Positions 11,592 to 21,977 of a DNA stretch of 52,711 nucleotides are shown here, in pieces. The position numbers were made by a program, and so were the translations under genes. Origin of the DNA: Byssothecium circinans (Eukaryota > Ascomycota > Dothideomycetes > Pleosporales > Massarinaceae); NCBI GenBank assembly GCA_010015675.1, contig ML976987.1, forward strand, positions 235,073 through 287,783. Reading direction: 5' to 3'. The notes under the pieces are model-generated. The model ran no database searches. It was given only the letters and a program-made list of their open reading frames with translations, and was not told where the DNA came from. Positions within the stretch are counted from its first letter, which is position 1. Each line of letters opens with the position of its first letter.

Positions 11592-14141
11592 TTAGTGTTG
11601 AGTTTCGTCGTCCCAAGTCGCCAGCCCGCACAAAAGCTCCATATTGTCGTCGTCTGCTGCCTCCTCCTCCACTACCTCGTCGTCGCCTCCGAGGCCAGCT
11701 CTTTGCCACCATCGTACGCACTGTATTGCCGCTAGAAGTTGAGGTCCTAGACGTCGTCGTCGCGGCTCTAAGAGGTCGCCCAGCTCACTAAACAGGCGCT
11801 CACACTCACAGCTTGACGCTGGGATAGAGAGTACGTCAAGCGCAAGTTTACTGAGGCTAGGGTAGCAATCGCGCATGCTCACCCAGTATTTGATAGGGTT
11901 ATCTGCGTGTTCTGTACCTCTCTCGGCTGCTGGCTCGCTGCGCTTCCACCTCTTAAACTCGTCCTCGTCAGCGGTAAGGCTACTGGCAGTACTAGGGTTA
12001 AGTATACTATCAATCGCGTCATCTATATCGCTTGGGATTACTGCCGACGGCCTTACCACGCGCGGTGAGGTGTTGTACTGCGCCCAGAGCGCCTGAAAGC
12101 TAGCGTTACTGGCCTCGAGCCAGTCGGGCTTCTTAGCCCACGCCTTATCGCAGTAGTACTTATACATTGGATGGAGTATTGTAGCAGCGTAGTACGCGGG
12201 CGAGTCGTCCAGCTTAGAGTAGTAGTCATCGGCCTTCTACCAAGCTGCGCGTAAGTTGATTGTAATGTGATCCTTAGGTGACTTATCGTGCTCGTTATAG
12301 TTAACCGCCTCGTACGCGTTGACGCGCTGCTCGTAGTAGGTAAGGAGGTATTTGAATATTAGAATTATCTCAGTAATAGCCCCAAAGCTGCCGCTTTTGC
12401 CGCGCCCTTCGAGGCGCTTTATAGCAGTCTTGAGCGGTTTCAATATGTCCATGTACTCTGTAATTACTGCCTAATCAGCACCTATAAGGCCGTCTAATCG
12501 CATCCATGGCTGCGCAACTGGCAGCTTATTGCCGTGACTTTGCGCAAACGTGTCCTCCCTTTGCACCCGCTGTATATGGTAAGTAGCGTAGGCGTTAACT
12601 GCAAACTATAGCTTTACAGCACGCTTAAAGCATAAGTAGTACGAGTTCCACCGCGTAATGACGGGTTTAACAGGCTTGAGGATCTTGCGATCGTTAGCTG
12701 ACGCGCTAGACGGCAGCTCAGTGTGGGCGAGGCGCTGGAAGTCCTTAAAGAGCTTATACTATTGCGGCGTTTTAATGTAGTTCATGATACTAAGTAGTAC
12801 GCTAAGTAGGCCTACGCGCCTCTACTCCGCTATAAAGTCGTGCTCGTCGGTGAGCTCTTATACGTCGTTGTTGAACGAGGCGGCGCTGCCCTTGCCCCAG
12901 AGGAGCGTCTGGCCGATAAGGTTAAGCGTGTAAGGTCCGTAGCGGAGGCGCCGGTGGGTGACATTAAAACTATACTCTTAAGCTAATATTGCAATAGTAC
13001 TGTCATTGTTAGTAGCGTTATTAAGCACGAAGTAACTAATCAACTATGACGTGATCTTAAAGTCCTGCAGCGTTTTTATGACGACCTCGGCCATCCTCTC
13101 GCCACTGTGAGCGCCTGTCAGCTGGGGCAGCGCTATAGGCAAGTCCTGTAGGTCGCCTCTACTATTGACAAAGTGCGTAACAACGCCTAGAAAGCCATGC
13201 TTGCCGCCCTTTGTCGTCCATCCATCAAAGCTAAGGTGTACTTTACTAAGCGCCTGCGATAATTATAAGATAACGTGCGGCTTTAGGTGCTTATACAAGC
13301 GCGCAACGTACTAGGAGACGCTTACATGAGACGTCCAAAGCGCTCGTTCTGCTAGTGGGTTGGAAGCTTTAAGGAGGCGTTAAAAAGCTAGTGTTTTAAA
13401 CTTAGAGAGAGGGTGATTATTCTTAACAAGCCAGCTAACAGCTGCCAGCCGGAAGCGCTAGGTATTGAAGCCAGCGAGCTCATTAGCCACCTTCTGCGAC
13501 ACGCTGTTGTTGCCGTCTTTGAGCAGGCGTTGTAGCTAGGTAGGTTTTGCAGCGACGGCCGACTTGCTGTAGCCATGGCCGCGCTTAGGCAGCTCTAAGT
13601 GTCGCTGCGCTGACGACGTTAAGAGCGTCATCTCATATATCCCAACGCCGGTATCTGTGTACTTATGCTCGTAGCAGTGACGGCACACGAAGTATAGCTT
13701 ACTTGGGTCCTTCAGCAGCGCAACGCGGTAGCCATAGCGATAGATCCAGCTCTTGCGCGACTTCTGCGACGAGAGCGGCTTCATATACTTGCGTAAACGC
13801 CCCCAATCAATTCCCTTAAAGTCGTCCATAAGGCTCACGTCCAGCGCCTCTTGCAAGGTCTCATTATCTGGGGTTACTGCCGACGAGGCTGCTGTTACCC
13901 TCTCGCTGCCCTCAGTAGGCGCGACGATAGCGTCTTCAGGCCGCGACTCGCGTAGTTGCGACTCAAAAGTTGAAGCCTGGGACGCCTCTACGAGACCTCT
14001 GCGAGGTGACAGACGCGACGGCGATGGCGATAGCTGACTATCGACGGCTATAGGCTGGCTGACAGTGCCGCGGGCGGTAGAGGATTTAACGCGTTTCTTT
14101 GGGCGAGTAAGGTTATCAGAGGCGCGTTTCGTAGGAGGCAT
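11592..14141 (-). pseudogene. hAT transposase, RIP-inactivated (copy 1)
   Basis: Reads on the minus strand from the ATG at 14141. Residues 1-201 (14141-13536) are intact: a Ser/Arg-rich lead, then a zinc-finger-like block with CRHCYEH and a downstream His pair, similar to BED fingers. The frame then continues with scattered TAG codons where Gln or Trp is expected (first at 13538-13536, next at 13460-13458). The middle carries LSFDGWTTKGGKHGFLGVV (about 13238-13170), a hallmark of fungal hAT transposases. The C-terminal 190 residues (12167-11592) hold the hATC dimerisation region with LALDVLSIPASSCECERLFS. The stops fit C-to-T decay of CAG or TGG codons. No full-length protein can be made, so the copy is non-autonomous unless another source supplies transposase. 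Confidence 0.9.
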
Positions 14142-14463
14142 GGCGGTGGCAATACGATAAGGGCGACGGAAGCAAAAAAAATAACGCGATAGTGGGTTGT
14201 TTAGGTGGCTGGTAGAGGGAGTATAGTGTTGCAGAAGTTAGGCTGATTACGTACTAGTACTGCGACGACTACAACACCAAAAACCTATCGTAAGATCGCT
14301 CCTGCTGCAAAACGAGCAGCCTCACGCGCTACCTTAATTAAGCCCATCAAGCTAAACAATCAAGCTGACCCTCCTCAGCTTGGATTGCTAAAAAATTAGT
14401 ATAGGCGAGCTTGACTTGATGGGATTGATAGTTATCAAGCTATCAATCAAGCGCTTGCAAGCC

Positions 14464-14484
14464 GCTTGATTGTTGACAAGTCTG
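14464..14484 (-). repeat. hAT copy 1 right terminal inverted repeat
   Basis: Reverse complement partner of 11434-11454. It is identical to the first bases of the second copy at 51871, so this end is probably the less mutated one. Confidence 0.9.
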
Positions 14485-14492
14485 CTTCCTCG
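14485..14492 (+). repeat. Target-site duplication, right copy
   Basis: CTTCCTCG, identical to 11426-11433. The host reading frame resumes immediately after it. Confidence 0.95.
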
Positions 14493-15232
14493 ACGTCACG
14501 GTCGATATGGCTTCCTGGTCGGCCCTCGAGAATCGCGAATTCGTCGCCTCTCTCTGCTTTGCTCATATTGGCGGCGATCAGCCTGTTACTGGTACGTGAG
14601 ACGCTGTGTCAAGCCCCAAAGCCCCGCAATAGGTAGCTTCCCTGGGGCATTCATTTCACCAGAAGATTGCTTCCGACAATAACTGACCCAAACCCCAAGT
14701 CCAAAAGTGCAAAACATTCCCGTGCTGCGCCGAGGTATTTCCGCAATGGAAGGCCGCCATGATCGAAAACGCCACGTTTGTCTCCAAGATAAGCTTCCAT
14801 AACACTGCGTCCCCAAAGTTCCTTCTCCCGACCCACCGCGCCGACCTAAGCCGCATCACGCGCCTCCGATTCATCTGTGAAGTCAATTTCCGGCCCTCGT
14901 GGCCTGATAGCGTGACCGGGATTGGGATTGGGATCGCTCGATCGCAAATCGATTGGTTGCAGAAAGATGGATTGTCCACCGCGCTGGAGAACCTCGGCCT
15001 CGTCAATCTCGAGTATCTGGGCTTTCATATTGATACCGGTGACCGGACTCGGTATGCACTCGAACCTGGTGTGGTAATACCGAGGGAGGGGAAGGCTACG
15101 TTTGCGATAACTTGCGTGCTGGATAGGATTATGAGTTGTGCGGTTAAATTTAGGCGCTGCAATGCTACTATTAATGGGCGGGGGTTTGGTCGACACATTG
15201 GTTCTAGAAATCTGGTGGAACTGGTCATTTAG

Positions 15233-15886
15233 GATAACATTACGGTTCTTCGTTTCACCTTAATATGATAGATGGCATGGCTGTCAGTGTTCCAGCGTTG
15301 TCAGCGAGCTTTTTCGTTTCGCGGTGAAAACACGGAACGTGCCAGCAATTTTCTGGAGATACCACGACTTCAACTTGCGATAGACTGGCCTCAACCCTCC
15401 ATTGACGGCCTCTTTGCCTTTGATTCCATCTTCGGCAACAATGTGCGTGCTTCTCTTGATCTGTTCGTCATGCAGGTACGTCATCATTATGGGCCTGAAG
15501 AGTAAGGAAATTCTTGGCTCAATGGCAGGAGAACGATTGCCTGAGCTCATGCTATACATGTTGGTAGGTTTGAAACTCGCTCGACTATATCCGATAGCAG
15601 AGACTTCCGCATCTTCTCATCTCGAGCGCTCGGAGGGGGATATGCTTGGTTATGACTAAGTTCGTTCTTAAGTTCATATGGTAATGGCAAAGCCTTCTTG
15701 TTTTAGAAAATCTCATCATTCTCTATGATGGAAAAGAATTGACATAGTGTGGAACTGTGTCCTTTTCCAGTGGGACGAGCTTGTGGGAAAGAGAGACGTG
15801 AGGGTTGTGGATCGGCCCGATTCTGACGTCAATCCCTTTTTTCTCTATACTTGTTATCCTCACTTCTATAATATTAGCTTACATTG
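15233..15886. other. Intergenic region with a possible coding relic
   Basis: An ATG frame at 15272-15476 ends at a good splice donor (CAG|GTACGTC), and its sequence (EIPRLQLAIDWPQPSIDGLF) looks protein-like. No following exon connects convincingly and I recognise no family. It may be a lost 3' exon of the interrupted gene or a fragment of another. The rest, including the 5' side of the SDR relic, shows nothing. Confidence 0.35.
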
Positions 15887-16751
15887 CCTGTATCCCAACC
15901 TCTCAAGAAACTCATTACAGGCGGTGCGCGAGGAATAGGCCGCGGGACTCTTCCGTCACTTCCTTCGCAGCAGGCACTCAGTCTATATCCTCGACTCTAA
16001 CACCTCCGAGCTCGACCACGTGCGAAAGCAGGCCGCTCCATAGGCAACCAGCACTTCGGACTGGAAAGCGGAAACCTGTAGCCTAAGAGATAGAGCGAGA
16101 ATCAAAGAAGTCGTTGAAGATGTTGGTAAAGTGTTTGGCGGGCAGCTCGATGTTTTGATTAACAGCGCCTTGATTAACAACGCCTTGATTAACAACGCCT
16201 TCGCAACACTACATACCTGGTCCCAAGGCCGCTCCATGGACGATGAAAATAGCGATATTATAGAGGAATGGGATACCAAGATCGCCGTTGGGCTCACTGC
16301 ACCTTTCCCCTCGCTCGCCTATGCGTCCTTCTCCTTAAAGCAGGAAAATCAACTACGGACTCCCCCAGAACAATCATCAATATCTCTTTAACGCGCGCCT
16401 ACTAATCTGAAGATAACCATGAAGCATACTTAGCTGCTAAAGTTAGGCTTCTAGGCTTGATGCAATCAATGGCAGTGTCTCTTGACCATCGACGTAAGAT
16501 TCGTGTGAATGCTGTTATTCCAGGGTGGATCCATGTGGAAGATCGATGAGAATAAAATGGCGGATGCGAAGGGCGTGAAGTGGGAAGAGGAACGGACGGA
16601 GGGTGATGCGGAGTGGCATCCTGCGGGGAGAGTCGGGAAGGTTGAGGATATTGCGAAGGCCGTGGAGTATGCTATCGGCTGTGGATTCATGACTGGGCAA
16701 GAGATTGTGGTAGATGGTGGGGTTGGGAGGAAGATGGTGTATCCTGAGTGA
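15887..16751 (+). pseudogene. Short-chain dehydrogenase pseudogene
   Basis: The remains of an SDR can be followed across three frames. The nucleotide-binding motif LITGGARGIGRG (about 15905-15945) is followed by a shift into FRHFLRSRHSVYILDSN. A TAG comes after KQAAP. The frame then continues through VFGGQLDVLIN, a triplicated LINNA-type segment, another shift near 16305, IINISLTRAY, a TAA where Gln is expected, and the catalytic YLAAK. After IRVNAVIPGWIHVE it shifts again into GRVGKVEDIAKAV and MTGQEIVVDGGV before the stop at 16749. At least two nonsense codons and several frameshifts exclude function. The order of motifs matches the classical SDR fold of about 260 residues. Unrelated in detail to the intact SDR at 5316. 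Confidence 0.85.
16155..16199 (+). repeat. 15-bp in-frame tandem triplication in the SDR NNAG motif
   Basis: Three units of TTGATTAAC(A/A)(G/A)CGCC lie at 16155-16169, 16170-16184 and 16185-16199; units 2 and 3 are identical and unit 1 differs by one base. Each encodes LIN(S/N)A, so the SDR motif is repeated without changing frame. Confidence 0.9.
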
Positions 16752-17308
16752 ATGCAGGTCTCCTGTTTGTTGGATAATTTAGCGACACGCCTCAGTTCAT
16801 AGCTAAGGTGGCATGACAGTGATTCTGCGTTCATCTGGGAAAGCAGGTTATTATGTCGAGCTCGACTTGTGAAGAAGCTGTCTTGCTTGATGACTTCAGC
16901 TGAACGGTGTCGAGCAGGCTAGGAAAGGCGCTGTGGGAAGCTCCCATAGAGGGTTAGGCGGGAGACATTGTTCAAGCTGATATCTTTCCAACTTTGTGTC
17001 GCATGACTGAAGGTGGACCGCAAAAGATACGTACATACAACTCTGAAAAAAGCCCCGCTAACGCTCCTAGCACCACATTCTCACGCCGACATTTACCTGC
17101 ACTCCGGCGCCTTTATCCAGTGTGCCTGCCGCTCCCAGACCGCCGCACACGCAATTTGGATGCGAGACGCTGAGGTCTGTGCGTGAAGTGAAGGTGGACA
17201 ACAGAGCTTGCCTACATCCTCCCCACCAAGACACCTCTCCATTTTCTGGCCAAAGTCAGCCAGCGGTTGTTTTGTGCCGTAATTGAAGGCATCCTTTCGT
17301 TGCAGAGC
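16752..17308. other. Intergenic region upstream of the RBR gene
   Basis: No gene is visible. The last 200 bp should contain the promoter and leader of the RBR ligase at 17309. Confidence 0.5.
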
Positions 17309-18919
17309 ATGGATAGTATGTATCGCCTGTTGTCGGCAACAACTCGAATGCGTTTAACTGACTCTGCGCTCCAGTCTCAACGCTCGACGCAGTGAGCGCA
17401 AAGCTCGCCCTAGAGTTAGCGATTCAGGATGTTGATGAAGATGTTACTGCAATGCCCACCGCGCTGGAGTTCCAACCGATGATCGATCAGCATCGCGCTT
17501 ACAAGCAAAAGCTTCAAAACCAGCTCGAGCTGTTGGCGTCGCAGCTTGATACATACGATTCCATCGCCCACGAAGAATGCAGCGACACAACGGCCAGAGA
17601 GACCAGTGACAGGCAATCTCTACTTGACGTGAAACTCGTCGAGAGGATTACACAGGAGTCATTGAAGGAGGCCAGCGAGGGAGCGAACGATGCTAATGGA
17701 ATGGCCACTGGTGATGAACCGTCCGATCCGCAAGACCAACTGAACGATTCGGACATTGGAGTTGTTGGCATTCCATCCAGCGACGTGTTGCCCGACTCGC
17801 ATACGGAGCCCGATGGGGATGCGCCGCCCAAAACACACGGCCAGTCGACGAGCTCAGTTGTCGTGGATAGCAGCCTTGAACATATTGAATCTGCTGCCAA
17901 CGGTACCACAGCATCGGAGGATGATAATGTACCCTCTGTACAAAAGAGCCGGGGTGAGGAGATCAAGTGTAACGTCTGTTTTGAGTGGGTGCCAATCGAA
18001 AACGCACACACACTCGGATGTGTTCCGGGTACGTAAATCTTAGCGATCGTTTAAACCACCCTCGCTAATAGACCATCTCACTTTGATAGAGCCCCATACG
18101 TACTGCTCAGCCTGCCTGGTGGACCTCTTCGAGAGTGCTGCATTTGTTGATACCTCATTGTTTCCACCCCGCTGCTGTGGTAACCCAATCCCATTGGACT
18201 TAGGTCGCAATCTTCTGCCGAAAAAAATCATCAAAGATTTCGACTTGAAGGTGGAAGAACTAAGCTCCACCAATCCGACCTTTTGTTCCAACTTTGACTG
18301 CGGCAAGTTTATCCGAGAAGCGGAAATCAAGCACAACATAGGTGTCTGCATCTTCTGTGAGACGAGGACCTGCGAAGTCTGTAAGGGCAAGGAGCATGAG
18401 CAAGAGTTGTGCCCTCAGGATCAGGAAACGATTACGTTGAAGGAAGAGGCAAAGCGGGCAAAATGGCAGGAATGTTCGAACTGCAAGAATATGGTTGAAT
18501 TGTCAGAGGGATGTTTCCACATGACGTAAGTATACGAGGTAATCTATTTGACTAAATTCTGACATAAGTAGGTGTCGCTGCCGATATCAATTCTGCTATC
18601 TCTGCGGACTGCAGTGGAAGACTTGCACATGCCCCCAATTTTCGGAGGAGCACATACTAGCTGGAGGTATGCTATTTTGCCTACTGCTCAAAAAATACGA
18701 GAGTCGCGCTGACGTTGTTCTTCAACTTTAGGTGTTATCGATGGAATTCCGCCGCCTGCGGCCGTCGCCCAATGCCCGCCTCACCAATGGAGGCGAGAAA
18801 ATGGACTAGATTGCGAAGGTTGCGGGGCGGAATATCTCCATTACGTGATGCGTTGCCAGCACGCTGGTTGTCGACTTGCGCTATGCTGGCGTTGTATTCA
18901 CAATCGCGACCTGGAGTGA
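17309..18919 (+). CDS. RBR (RING-IBR-RING) E3 ubiquitin ligase
   Basis: Predicted to accept ubiquitin from an E2 on a RING2 cysteine and pass it to a substrate. Five exons (17309-17315, 17375-18028, 18090-18525, 18572-18666, 18732-18919) keep frame and give 459 aa. The first exon is only 7 nt. Residues 1-195 are a helical then acidic disordered lead. RING1 starts near 201 (CNVCFEW) and includes HTYCSACL. The IBR has CSNFDCGKFI, CIFCETRTCEVC. RING2 begins at ECSNC (about 348) with EGCFHMTCRCRYQFCYLC, where the Cys of EGCFHMTC is the expected catalytic thioester residue. A further cysteine cluster (CEGCGAEYLHYVMRCQHAGC) ends the protein and may bind zinc. Substrate is unknown. Fungi have many such ligases of this size. 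Confidence 0.9.
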
Positions 18920-19131
18920 GGGTTTGCGACACTGTCTGGGAGGCTTCTTTCAGGATATCGACGCAGATAGTCGCACATTGGTTAGCGAGTGGCTGAGGAC
19001 AGGTCTTGCGGGATGATGAGCCCTCTATTCGTCTACATGTCTATGTCTATAATACAGGTTGAGAAGTGAATAAAAAGAGTGTGTGTGGAGTATCTACCTC
19101 CGCAATGATCCAAGAGAGACTCAAGTCAAAC

Positions 19132-20391
19132 TCAAGGTGCTGCCCACCATTTCTCAAGGTCGACAAGAATCCGCTGGAGCCACTTGGCATCCTCTCCATT
19201 GTTGTCTTTGGGATCAACGCCCTCCGGATAGGGAATATTGTAATCGAAAGCGTGGGGCTTTCCAGCCACCCTTTCGAAGACAGGGTCAGGCATCTTGCTC
19301 CAGCCTTTGGCTTTAAGTATCTTCAGAAACTTGTGCACGTTTTCGATGGGACAGTTGGTGTCTTCTTCCCCGTGGAACATGAACAACTTTGGAAAAAAGT
19401 TCGGCTCCGATCTTTGCTCTGAGAGACGGTCAAGTGCATCCGAGGACCTGTCACCGTGCCTATAAACGGGTTCCCATAACTTGGTAACTGAGAGGCCGAA
19501 TGCGGCGTGCATGCCTTCCGGAGGCGGTGTGTCGCTTCGGGCCGGGAGACGTCCTTCGTTGCGCAGTTCCTCCACTTTGGCAATCAAATCCTTGGCACCG
19601 ATGAGGACATCGTCCGGGAAAATATCCGCGCCCATGAATTTACATTTCTCGTTCTCCGGCAGGTTGCGTGCGTAGTACTCCAACATCGAGTAATGGAGCA
19701 AGAGTGCATTGATTTTCAAATTTTCCTTGCCGGTAAGCCACGAGTATATGGCGAGCAAGGCACCCGCGCTCTCGCCCGAGATGAGAAGTCGGTCCCTGCA
19801 GATATTGGCGCCATCATCCATTTTCTTATCGTTCAGGCACTTCTTGATCCAGTCCTCACACGCGTTGCTCTAGTAGTATTCCCACCAAGCATCCACATCA
19901 TCTTGGATTTCTCCCCCGTTGGCCTCCGGCATGAGCCTATACATCGGAATGAAGGTGATGGCGTTGGACTTGATTTGCATCGTTCGTTTATAGTCTGGGA
20001 ACCAGTGCGACCACCATTCGCCGTTTTTATGGTCAGCGCCGCCAATGCCACCTGTTGTCTGTTGTTTTCGTGAGTTTGCATTCAACCGTTAGTAATGAAC
20101 GATAGCACTTACAAGGCCACCTCCATGCCATAGACATTGAAAGAGGATAGGTGTTCCGTTTGTGGTCTTTAGTTTCTTTGGAACCATCATATAGACTCTC
20201 AGTTGATGCTCATCCCACGTATCCAAGGTCTTGTAAACAGTGTGGAACCGGTGAAAGTCTTTGAACCACTCATCGTTCGAGATCTTTCGCTCCATATCAT
20301 TGAAGTCGAGTGGATGATCCTTGAGGAAGTTGAGTTTTGGATCAAGATCTGCCCTGCTCTTCGCAATCTTCTCCTGGAGTTCTGGCGTCAT
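19132..20391 (-). pseudogene. Alpha/beta hydrolase (HSL/carboxylesterase type) with a nonsense codon
   Basis: Two exons (20391-20113, 20058-19132) with a 54-nt intron (GTAAGT..CAG) encode 401 codons. The start is the first ATG. Catalytic features are complete: oxyanion-hole HGGG (about 89-92), nucleophile in GESAGA (S190), acid in FHGEEDTN and His in GKPHAFD. One TAG at 19872-19870 (codon about 156, after DAWWEYY) interrupts the frame before the nucleophile. Everything downstream remains open for 245 codons, so the change is young; CAG to TAG is the simplest path. Readthrough, a sequencing error or strain polymorphism could also explain it. Family members hydrolyse esters or lactones; the substrate is not evident. 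Confidence 0.8.
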
Positions 20392-21755
20392 GATGTCCAA
20401 AGTGGATCTGATTTCGTGGGTTCGGGGCAAATTCTGGAAGTTCTGAGATATGTATCATTCTGCAAAGAGACAGTCAAGCCTTTATACGTGTGAAGAGTCA
20501 TAGCTATGGAGGAGCTATGGGCTCGCCGACACGGTATCCACCGCTAGACGGCACGGTAAGGATGTTTTGACACACCCAGGGACCATAATGTTGGGTTGCC
20601 AAACCTGCTACCAGGTACTTGGAACTTACAATCTGAAACTGTGTAGCGTGGATCGTGGGGGTTGACAGATGGCGGCGCGGCTGCCATTCTGTCGAGATTG
20701 TAGGGGAGAAGGACTGTTTGCTTACCTTTGCAACAACACTGAATAAACATTGAAACCCTCCTCTTGACCTTTGATACGCCGCTGTGCAAGTTCCATTTGG
20801 CTGTCATTGATGGAGCCAAAGCTGTACTCACTCACCATCGCAATAATGCTGAACCAACAACATTTGCCACGTTCTGAACCTTGCAAAGCTCTTTCTTACC
20901 TTTCACACGCCGCTGTGCAAGTTCCATGTTACAGCTATATCTGAGGCTGAAAACCCCGGGCTCAGATATACGCATCTTAGCTCTGGCCGCCGCACCCCTC
21001 AAATTTCCCCACATTCCAACCCTGGGTAGCTTATCCTGGATCTTCACGCATCAACGTTGCAGCTACCATTTCATGGTTTTGCCTGCAGCTGAAGTGCCCC
21101 TGGCTCATCTATGCACGTTTAATCTCCTCAACAGCTGCCACACACTTCACAGTTCTCCCATTACAAACCCTGCAAAACCCATCCAGACTTTCAACATAGC
21201 ACTCTACAACACTGATCCAAAGGCGGAAACCTACCCGAAACGCTCGTGGCATACCTAAAAAAGTCCCTGATGTAGAACTCCATACGCTCCCTATCAACCT
21301 CCCCACATCGTGATGTAGCACCGCCAGATCTCCAACATGCATGAGATTGGGCACCAACAGGGATTGCACGGCCCCACAGTAACGTGGGCCCGATCTATAA
21401 CAGCTCGCTGGCATGGTCCTCTGTGACTGGTTGAGCAGCTCACTGACATCTTCAATACTGGCGTTCTAGATAGCTTCAATACAAGATATCACCCACTGCC
21501 CCAACACGCAGTGCCATCACATAAATGCCACAGTAACACTCTCCATTCCATATCTCCACACAGCTTCTTCCTCCCTACATAAAGTTCCTCTCGCCGCACT
21601 GCCAAACTCCCTCCCTACCAAACCCACACGCACCACACGGCACCGCAGACCCCACTAGACCCCACACCACCCAGCTCAGCCGCACCAACCCCACCCCCTC
21701 ACTCAGCCCCCAACGCACCAACCACAACCGCCCTCCCCGCTCCACCAAACAACCC
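20392..21755. other. Intergenic region with a short direct repeat
   Basis: No convincing gene on either strand. A 21-bp word is repeated at 20776 and 20907, each preceded by a CTTACCTTT-like or CTTGACCTTT word, suggesting a degenerate duplicated unit of about 130 bp. The final 250 bp are C-rich and lead to the small gene at 21756. Confidence 0.5.
20776..20927 (+). repeat. Degenerate direct repeat (21-bp identical core)
   Basis: ACGCCGCTGTGCAAGTTCCA plus T is found at 20776-20796 and 20907-20927. Similarity extends weakly to the left, so this is probably an old tandem duplication. Confidence 0.7.
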
Positions 21756-21977
21756 ATGTACAGATTCCCCCGCACCCCCGTAAACGCAGCCTGGCACCGC
21801 CGCTGTCTCGCTTGCGTGCAACAAGGCGTCTTCAGCTCCGTACAAGGCTGGGTAGCGTTCCGCGCGACGCACTGCCCGCACTGCGGGCGCAATATCGAGA
21901 GCCCTGAGAACGCGCAGGAGAAGTACGGGATTATGCATGATGATGGCGAGTTTCGCGAGTGGCGGTTGGAGGGGTGA
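21756..21977 (+). CDS. Small cysteine-containing protein (73 aa)
   Basis: Starts with a real ATG and ends at 21975-21977. The sequence has two Cys pairs, RCLACVQQG and THCPHCGRN, spaced as a possible small zinc knuckle, with conserved-looking text between (FSSVQGWVAFRATHCPHC) and an acidic tail ending EFREWRLEG. It looks more protein-like than the long antisense frames over the same DNA, which are Gly/Val/Cys-rich shadows. I do not recognise a family. An upstream exon is possible, as the leader is C-rich and has no clear promoter. Confidence 0.5.
   Translation: MYRFPRTPVNAAWHRRCLACVQQGVFSSVQGWVAFRATHCPHCGRNIESPENAQEKYGIMHDDGEFREWRLEG

Larger units (their letters stand above)
11434..14484 (-). 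mobile_element. hAT-family DNA transposon, copy 1 (3051 bp)
   Basis: A complete element by its ends. The left terminus reads CATAGTTGTCAACAATCAAG and the right terminus, on the other strand, CAGACTTGTCAACAATCAAG; both continue with C, giving a 21-bp inverted repeat with two mismatches and a CA start as expected for hAT. Both subterminal zones are crowded with AGCTTGAT/ATCAAGC words, likely transposase-binding sites. The transposase lies on the minus strand. The element is flanked by CTTCCTCG on both sides and sits inside a host exon. A near-identical inverted second copy enters the window at 51871. Confidence 0.95.
11319..15232 (+). pseudogene. F-box/2EXR-like gene interrupted by a hAT insertion
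   Basis: The 5' piece (11319-11433) encodes a short lead then LPAEIRLYVFGYAF, typical of the start of fungal F-box-like or 2EXR domains. The frame then meets the hAT element and stops at once (GCA TAG), leaving 39 codons. After the second target duplication the same frame resumes (14493-14591), a 108-nt intron follows (14592-14699, GTACGT..AAG, phase 1), and exon 2 runs 14700-15232. Removing the element plus one 8-bp duplicate rejoins the frame exactly, giving 248 codons with no stop. The allele is therefore a recent, otherwise undamaged knockout. Exon 2 carries RITRLRFICEVNF and YLGFHIDTGDR, features seen in such fungal proteins. Function is unknown; F-box-like proteins often act in ubiquitin-ligase complexes, but that is inference. 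Confidence 0.85.
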
